A stretch of 64,000 bases of DNA from Rheum nobile. Its lineage: Eukaryota; Streptophyta; Magnoliopsida; Caryophyllales; Polygonaceae. Below are positions 57,199 to 64,000 of this stretch, one piece after another; the stretch's first letter is position 1, and each line of letters begins with the position of its first letter. The stretch lies in assembly GCA_027886185.1 (NCBI GenBank), contig WOAB01000869.1, positions 248,001 to 312,000 on the forward strand, in the 5' to 3' direction. The notes under the pieces were generated by a model. It made no database searches. It was not told where the DNA came from and was given only the letters and a program-made list of their open reading frames with translations. The position numbers and the translations under genes are program-made.

Positions 57199-57832
57199 CA
57201 AAAAGGCTAAAGAGTGGTGGATTTCACTCTTTATTTAGTCTTCAGGTATCAATACCCTTTTGTCCTATTTCAGAAACCATCACCATCCTGAATTTTCCCA
57301 ACCATATTAAGGGAGGACATGCACAAGATACATTTGGATGGTTGTTCAGTAACATCTAAAGAAAATGCAGCTTTATTCATACAGCTGTTAGAACAATAAA
57401 ACTTGTGAGCTCAGCTCTGCTTTGTATACATTTTTGCTCATCAGATGTGTATACTGATGATAATTATAATAAGTGATGTCATGTCATGTCACACAAGGCC
57501 TGACTTCAAAACAATATAGAAAGAGGTTTTTTGAGATACTGATCATATTCATTTTTGGGGTTACTTTGCAAATAATCGCAGATTTATAGTTTAATCGGAA
57601 TGAATTCAAAATTTTCTTCTACAATTGCAGCTGGGGCTCACCACGAAAGAATAAAAGGGCATAATCCAGTCCTAGAGCATATTCCGTTCCCTTCAAATTT
57701 GTACCTAGCTAGAACCAATGCTCAACATTGCTGATTATATATCATTTTCTAATTTTATTTGCCTCTTTCCATCTTATAAAACTACAAATTCTTATTCTCT
57801 TGGTTTAATGCTTTTGAAAAAGCTCCAATCAA

Positions 57833-57942
57833 TTGAGTGTCGTTGTTGTTGGTTCGCCGTTTGATTGGCCTTTCGAGTTTTCAGAGATTTATCCTGAAAT
57901 CTTGAATTCTTACTTTATCAAAAAAAAAAAAAAAAAAAAAAA
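57833..57942 (+). mobile_element. 110-bp poly(A)-tailed retroposon
   Basis: The sequence ends in about 22 A and is flanked by a perfect 10-bp direct repeat CTCCAATCAA (57823-57832 and 57943-57952). It is too short to be a full SINE. It is either the 3' end of a LINE or SINE, or a truncated mRNA copy. Confidence 0.75.
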
Positions 57943-58247
57943 CTCCAATCAAATCATATGATGAGGCTAATGAAACAACTAATCTATGGTTTATAGGTAT
58001 TTCTTTTAAAAGCATTTATATATAAAAATACTCGGAATAATGAGAAAATTTTCATACACTTCATGTTTTTTTTTATCTAACTTAAAAAGTAAAATTGTGA
58101 AACCTTTTCAATGTAAGCTCTATTTATCTAGTAATACTTGCACATAGATGATACAGCGCATATAACACCACAGGTTCCTCCATCTCCAAACCTCACTCTC
58201 ACGTTGGGCTACTTCTGCTCACGCTCCCATCTTTCCTGCAACAAAAA

Positions 58248-60768
58248 ATGGCTGATTCCGGTGAGCCTCTTCCTGTGTTTTCTCCCCCTTTCCGTATCTC
58301 TCAATATCGGATCACTTGGGATTCTTAGCTCTCTATCTTTTTTTACTGGTTTGTTTCTTGCATTGCCGATTAACTTCCTAATTTGTTTTGATTGCGAAAT
58401 TTAGATCGTCTTTCGGACTTTCTCGCTGCAGCTGTTGAGGCTGCCAAGAAAGCTGGCGATGTAATCCGAAAGGGATTTTATCAGACGAAGCAGGTGGAGC
58501 ACAAAGGCCAGGTTTTGCTTCTCCCTCTTCCTCTTGTCTTTTCGGTTGATTTCGTTTTGCGAGTTTTGTTTTTCAGATTAAGCATAGATGCAAAAGGTGA
58601 TAGCTTGAATTGATTTCTGAGTTTTTCTGGTATAATTTGATGATCTATATTACAGTGGGTATTAAATCTCCCTGCAGTTGTCATTTGCTCCAGTAAAGTT
58701 TGATTCTTGACTGATGTCCGTTATTGTGTGTCTTGTTTCTTTTTTAATATGTCAATTTGAGTAATTTGGTGTTGGAAAATCCCTGGATAAGTTGCACATT
58801 TGTAGAACTGAAAGAGATGGTGCTTGTGTCTATGCAAATTCTAAATTGGGTAAACAAGTTCTAGATAACAATGAGCAAATGTATGTCTTTTGCTGCAGTC
58901 AAAGCACTTGCACTCACATATACAATTTGAGGGCTGAATTCTACTGATTGAATGGAATCCCCAATCCAATAATCATCTTTTTTCAAATTTATACAACACA
59001 GGTTGATTTGGTCACTGAAACTGACAAGGAATGTGAAGAGCTAGCCTTCAATCATCTGAAGCAGCTCTTTCCTGACCATCAGGTTTGTTCTTTTGAACAT
59101 TCCATGACGATATGTGGTTGTACATTTATCTTTTTATCCATTTTGAATTGTTTACTGTGGCTTGATATTTGTCAATTGCTACCATGTTAGTTTATTGGGG
59201 AAGAAACAACAGCTGCCTGTGGTGCTTCAGAGTTGACAGATGCACCCACCTGGATCGTTGATCCCTTGGACGGGACAACTAATTTTGTCCATGGGTGAGC
59301 ATTGGCAGTGGCTCTTCTGGGTTATCATTTTCAGTGAATCATTTGCTTCTTCCTAAAAAAACTAAGATGTTTACAAAATTTTTACTTTTTATTCAGGTTT
59401 CCTTTTGTTTGTGTCTCGATTGGTCTCACAATTGGAAAGGTCCCAACTGTTGGTGTTGTGTACAACCCTATAATGAATGAGGTGATTTTATTATGTGCTA
59501 GAATTATAATTTTTTCCTTAATTCCGTGTATCAATACTTCTTTTTCCTTTGGGAAGTTACTTAGAATGTATTTTTGGGTGTGTTATCTAGCTTTTCACCG
59601 GAGTACGTGGGAAAGGTGCTTTCTTGAATGGAAACCCGATTAAAGGTATTTGTCATCAATCTAGTATATAGATTTACTAAGAATCAAGCATCATTTGTTG
59701 CACAACTCTGACATTGCCCATTTGTGCAGTCTCGTCAAAGGATGAACTAGTCAATTCTCTACTTGTTACAGAGGTAAGTGAGCATAAAAAAAAAGTAGCA
59801 CTGCCTTGGTTTCTGAATATGACACTTTGAATAAGAAGTTTTTTCCACAGTATAGATGTATAAGATCATTATTTGACATTACTGTACTCTATATCTATTG
59901 TCTATATGTGAAAAACTTGAGATGTTTTGGCATGAAGGAGTGAAGAAATTGTCTGCTAATCGTGAGCAAATTGTAGAAACACTAATTGAGTGACACTGAG
60001 CAAATCTGTGGAATAAAACTGAAGATTACTGCTATACACCAAAAACATGGGAAAAAATGTATACTGGTTTTTGGAGGCTGTACTTATTTATTTTGCCTAA
60101 TGTTAGCAAAAACTTAGCAGGAATTATCCTGTTGTCTTGAATGAGGGGATCTTTTCTGCATATGAAGCTTTATTTTTCTGGAAGAACAGGTTGGTACAAA
60201 ACGTGATAAACAGACCATAGATGCTACAACGAACAGAATCAACGCCCTACTCTACAAGGTAAGTTTGAAAATCATTGAAACAGTGTGTACTAGATAGTCT
60301 AGTTAGTTACTATATTAATCGAATACCTCTGATAACACCAGGTGAGATCCGTTCGGATGGGTGGCTCATGTGCAATGAACTTGTGTGGAATAGCATGTGG
60401 AAGGCTTGATCTTACTTATGAAATTGGCTATGGAGGTCCCTGGTATGGCCTTTAAATGAAAATCTCAGCTTTTCTATTCAGTTTAATCGAGTTCAGATAC
60501 AAGGTTGATGGTGTTGTAACGTTTGTTTCAGGGATGTAGCAGCTGGGATTGTAATTGTAGAAGAAGCCGGAGGAGTCATCTATGATCCGTAAGTAAAACT
60601 ATAGCTTGCTTACATCAACAAATTTCCTACCACAAATCTAATCTACATACAAAATCATTTGTGTTTGTTAACAGGTCTGGTAAAGATTTTGACATCACAG
60701 TGACGCGAATTGCTGCATCCAACCCACATCTGAAAAGCGCTTTCGTTGAAACCCTTCAACAAGCTTAG
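58248..60768 (+). CDS. VTC4: L-galactose-1-phosphate phosphatase / inositol monophosphatase
   Basis: Eleven exons: 58248-58260, 58405-58511, 59002-59082, 59191-59294, 59397-59481, 59591-59645, 59730-59773, 60190-60258, 60342-60442, 60532-60588 and 60675-60768. They total 810 bp, giving 269 aa, as for plant IMP3/VTC4. Metal-site motifs of the family are intact: FIGEET (68-73), WIVDPLDGTTNFVHGFPF (88-105, with D91 and D94), and GGPWDVAAG with D221 near the end. The enzyme removes phosphate from L-galactose-1-P in the Smirnoff-Wheeler ascorbate pathway and also from myo-inositol-1-P, using Mg2+. No targeting peptide is evident, so it should be cytosolic. The 13-bp first exon is unusually small, but the frame and family start (MADS-D) support it. 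Confidence 0.94.
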
Positions 60769-61287
60769 TCCAGTATACGACATAGAACGGGTTCTCATTG
60801 TAAGGAAACCCAGGAATCAGCTTGGAGAAGTTATGATTTTAGCATCATCCTAGAAAGCTTCTCCCATGGCTACAACTACAAACCTTGCATCTATAGAACT
60901 TTTTAATCTTCATTGCTAGTAGTAATGGATCAGCTGAAAAAGCAGGCAATTGAACAGCATTTGGGAGCTTGATTTTTAATTACCATCTCAATAAAATTGA
61001 AGTTTCTTTTGAAGTTGTAGAAGCAATTGCATAATACAGACTCCATTTTTGGTGGCAATTATTACAAGATGTGGTTTACATATTTACTAGGAAAAATGAA
61101 ATAGTTAATAGGAGGTGAAATGTCATTTTGTCTTCATTCTTCAGCTGATAATTAGGTGGCATGCCAAATTCCATGCATCTAATCAACTTCGAAGCCAAGA
61201 AAGGGAAATATACAATATAATAAACATCAAGTTTTAAACAATATCTATTGATTACTCTCATGAGTCATGCATGATCCATCACAGAAA
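60769..61287. other. convergent intergenic spacer (VTC4 and AIR12 3' ends)
   Basis: About 520 bp between convergent stop codons with an AATAAA at about 60990. No gene seen. Confidence 0.6.
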
Positions 61288-62037
61288 CTAGACCAGATCA
61301 AACAACACAAAACTGCTGATTATTGTACAAATTAAAGTGGCAAAGAAAGAGGAAAACCAGATCTTTTGCAACTTAATTCCTGAATTAATATCATTATTTA
61401 GTCTCTTATGGCACTCTTCTTCCCCATCTCCATTTCCTTGTAGTTGAACTGCTGCTTCATCAGCTCCCGCCAAAAGATCCAGGGTCCCACTAGACCTCAT
61501 ATTGGGGCCATCAGTGACGTGGCTAAGTGGGACCCCACCAGCCGATAGTGGGCCATCCTGCCAGACGTGGTTCACCCTCGTCTTATTCCCCGGCACCTCC
61601 AGCGTGGCAAACAAAACCACCTCCGCATCAGCATACACCGCCTTCAGACCCGACGCGTTGAAGCTGAGCTGGCCCTTGGTTAGCGCCGTCGAGTATGACG
61701 TCACCGGCGAAGTGTACGCCGTCACCGTTCCGTCGGCCCCCACGGCGGCGACGAGGCACTGGGACCCCACCATCCCGCCAGAAGAAGGGTTGATTCCCCA
61801 GCTCACCCACCTCCCCGCCGCGGCGACTCCGGCGCGGCGGTAGGCCAGGTCGACGGTGGCAGCGTTGTAGGTCCAGTGGAGGTAGGAGCTTAGCACCGGG
61901 AGGTCAATGCAAGCTTTGAAGGCCTTGTGGCCGGAGAATGTGTAGGCGGCGCAGCTCTGTGACGCCGGCGACTGGCCATCGGAGCCGCCGAGAACGGATA
62001 GGAAAGCGAGGAGGGAAGGGAAAAGAGTGATTTTCAT
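61288..62037 (-). CDS. AIR12: AIR12-like DOMON-domain cytochrome b, apoplastic, probably GPI-anchored
   Basis: Intronless, 249 aa. The signal peptide is about residues 1-22. A single DOMON domain follows, with LHWTYN, WVSWGINPSSGGMVGSQCLV and VNHVWQDGPLSAGGVPLSHV. M89 and H173 sit where the heme ligands of the family are expected, by analogy with the reported Met/His pair in Arabidopsis AIR12. The C-terminus is hydrophobic (FFATLICTIISSFVLFDLV) after a polar spacer, fitting a GPI-anchor signal and not the cytochrome b561 domain of longer relatives. AIR12 faces the apoplast, is reduced by ascorbate or superoxide, and is auxin-induced in roots. The coding DNA is GC-rich. It is convergent with VTC4. 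Confidence 0.9.
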   Translation of the reverse strand: MKITLFPSLLAFLSVLGGSDGQSPASQSCAAYTFSGHKAFKACIDLPVLSSYLHWTYNAATVDLAYRRAGVAAAGRWVSWGINPSSGGMVGSQCLVAAVGADGTVTAYTSPVTSYSTALTKGQLSFNASGLKAVYADAEVVLFATLEVPGNKTRVNHVWQDGPLSAGGVPLSHVTDGPNMRSSGTLDLLAGADEAAVQLQGNGDGEEECHKRLNNDINSGIKLQKIWFSSFFATLICTIISSFVLFDLV

Positions 62038-64000
62038 TGAATTTAATTAATTTTCATGTCTCTTGTGTTGAAGGAATAACCATGAGAATTAAGGAGTAAT
62101 AAATATCATAATTCATAATATGTATAAATGTAAATTAGTTGGATTGTCGTTTCTACGTAAGGCTGTAGGTCGTGTTCTTGATTCTAACTAAAGCGATATG
62201 TTTATACATGGAACTTTTTATTTTATTTACTCTATAGTCTATATGTATACTAATTTGCTTCATTTCCAGCAATTTTAAACCATAAATTGACCAGTAGATA
62301 TAAGTAATTGTTAGAAGAGTTAGTTTAGGTATTTTACAAACATTTTTTCAGGAAAATAATTAGATGAAAAACTATGCTAAAGAATGTTGAAAGAAAAAGT
62401 GAGAAAACAAAAACTTGCTACTTTACAAGTATTGGGCTGGGTTGGTAGAAGGAGATCAAAGATCCAGGCCCAAAGAAGATGTGGTATTAATGGGCCTATC
62501 TATTGGCCCATGAACGCCGACAGAGATCGAGTAGATGATGATGAAACACTTAAACCAAGCTACCTAATTAGTCAGGACAGGAGAATTGACCGATCTAGTC
62601 ATTTTCATCCATCAATATAGAATTCAATCACAGTTTTTTTTTTGGGGGGGGTAAAGATAAAAACTGGGGCCAACACAATCCTTGTCATACACGATTAAAT
62701 CCCTCAAATAATTTTTCCCGGGACCATATAAATTTAAAACCAGCCCATTTAAAAGAAAATTTCAATTCAAAAGCGGAATACGAATATCAACATTGAACAG
62801 CTTTAATTTCAAGTATGTGAAACTATGGACCAGCAAGTTTGTAACGAAAACTCCTGGCATTCCAGAAGCAAGCCGTTTTTTGTATACATGAGTTATTTGG
62901 TTCATACCAAAAAATAGGTTTATATATATAGCACGAGATAATAATTGAGTGATAATATGGCTTCTACATTTATGTTTTTGGCGTATAAGAAATGTAAGTG
63001 TTGAATAAATAAACTATTCTTGCAAATGAGTAAGCGCGCATATTATTATCTTGTTTACAAGGATTTGATTGTTACATATACCTACTCGTATTTATAAGGT
63101 ATATATAGACTATAGTGAAGGTAATTGTATGTAATAAATTAATAATGCGTGGATTTAAATAAATAAGCGCGCAAACATGATGGAAGGAGCCACGAGTGGT
63201 TTAGGTCAACCGCTTGGTTCTTTTCAAGTGACGAGCATTGAAAAATCCAAAACAAATATGTTAACATCAACAGATTTAAACTCTCATTTAAAATTTAAAA
63301 AAATAAAGAAGATGTGATGGTACGTAGCTAGCTAGCTAGCTGTTTATTTTAAGTAACAATTGAAACTCTTTTTCCATGACTCTGGTGTCCACTAGGAATA
63401 GCAAATCTTGTTGCTAATATATCGACTCTTAGTTAATTCAGATTAAATACGTTCAAAATTTCATTAATTATATGCTGTATAAGGGTGATATTGTAGAATT
63501 TGACTATATATTTTTTTTTAAATAAAGGAAAAAGAATGCTAATTTGTTTTTTTAAAGTCGAAAAGGATACACGATCTGATCGTCCAACCTATAAATCAAT
63601 TCGAAAGAAGCGTGTGAATATCTGCAGTTCGATCGCAAGTGGCAGTCGCTGCTATACGCATACCAGCTACTATTCTGGAGAAGATCGAGTTCAACATATA
63701 TGATTTATAATTATTAATTAATAAAAAAGATAATAGTCGTACTAATTGTTATCAAATAAGCTTCGAACTCCACTGTTTACCATGATTGCACATGATTATA
63801 ATTATGTCAAACACTAACGTTAGAGTATTATGGTGCAAGTTAAACACTAATTTCTCCACTACCTTTATAGCTAATAACTAAGATGTTAAGTGCTAAGAGA
63901 AGTGTGCGACTCTAAATCAAGTCACATAGTAATAATTGCTTATAATTACAAACACAAAGTAAGTAATCGATTATTTTAACATATAGCCTGGAATCAAGTT
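62038..64000. other. intergenic, no recognised gene
   Basis: About 2 kb. The left end is the AIR12 promoter. A GGGCCTATCTATTGGCCCA palindrome lies at about 62494-62512, and a GCTAGCTAGCTAGCTG run at 63327-63342. Short frames (62384-62620, 63500-63703) have no family resemblance and no coding context. Confidence 0.5.

Larger units (their letters stand above)
57076..58247. other. intergenic between MO25-like and VTC4
   Basis: Both genes point the same way. The region holds the MO25-like 3' UTR, the hexanucleotide repeat, a 110-bp poly(A) retroposon and the VTC4 promoter. No other gene seen. Confidence 0.55.

Overview
The window is nuclear DNA from a flowering plant. The genes are split by GT-AG introns and belong to typical plant families (plastid-targeted proteins, phytocystatins, VTC4, AIR12, a tonoplast dicarboxylate transporter, a GTE bromodomain protein). 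AT-rich spacers are filled with plant transposons. A eudicot is likely and an asterid possible, but the lineage cannot be fixed from this sequence alone. Coding exons were joined by hand from reading frame, splice sites and family knowledge; in every multi-exon host model the exon lengths add up to a whole number of codons.

Left part (1-17.6 kb): the 3' end of a GH5 endo-beta-mannanase gene; an intronless MBOAT wax-synthase gene with a 2.6 kb Mutator-like element just upstream (holding a tRNA-like sequence and a probable solo LTR); a 3-exon gene for a small plastid-targeted Gly-rich membrane protein; a divergent pair made of an unrecognised 54-aa membrane microprotein and the ER membrane complex subunit EMC3 (8 exons); a Glu-rich Hev b 5-like gene; and an inverted-repeat element built around a minisatellite.

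Middle (17.6-40 kb): mostly mobile DNA around one gene, the tonoplast dicarboxylate transporter TDT (6 exons). Elements include a Stowaway MITE, a short Helitron with recognisable ends, a Tourist-like MITE with a hAT MITE nested in it, a 5.2 kb CACTA element with a 3-bp target duplication that has captured part of a CSN6 (COP9 signalosome) gene, and an 8.6 kb Helitron on the minus strand inserted between A and T. The big Helitron carries a compact 6-exon minus-strand reading frame of unknown function in which every intron is phase 1, a long CT microsatellite, duplicated blocks and three tRNA-like foldback elements.

Right part (40-64 kb): a GTE1/GTE6-like bromodomain-NET gene (8 coding exons); two tandem secreted phytocystatins; a hAT MITE; a tiny solo LTR; a 4.2 kb LINE with a 16-bp target duplication and inactivating mutations; a second Stowaway copy; MO25-like (11 exons); the inositol monophosphatase family gene VTC4 (11 exons); and, convergent with it, AIR12, an apoplastic DOMON cytochrome b. 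VTC4 (ascorbate synthesis) and AIR12 (ascorbate-reducible cytochrome) are functionally related neighbours, though this may be chance. The last 2 kb show no recognisable gene.
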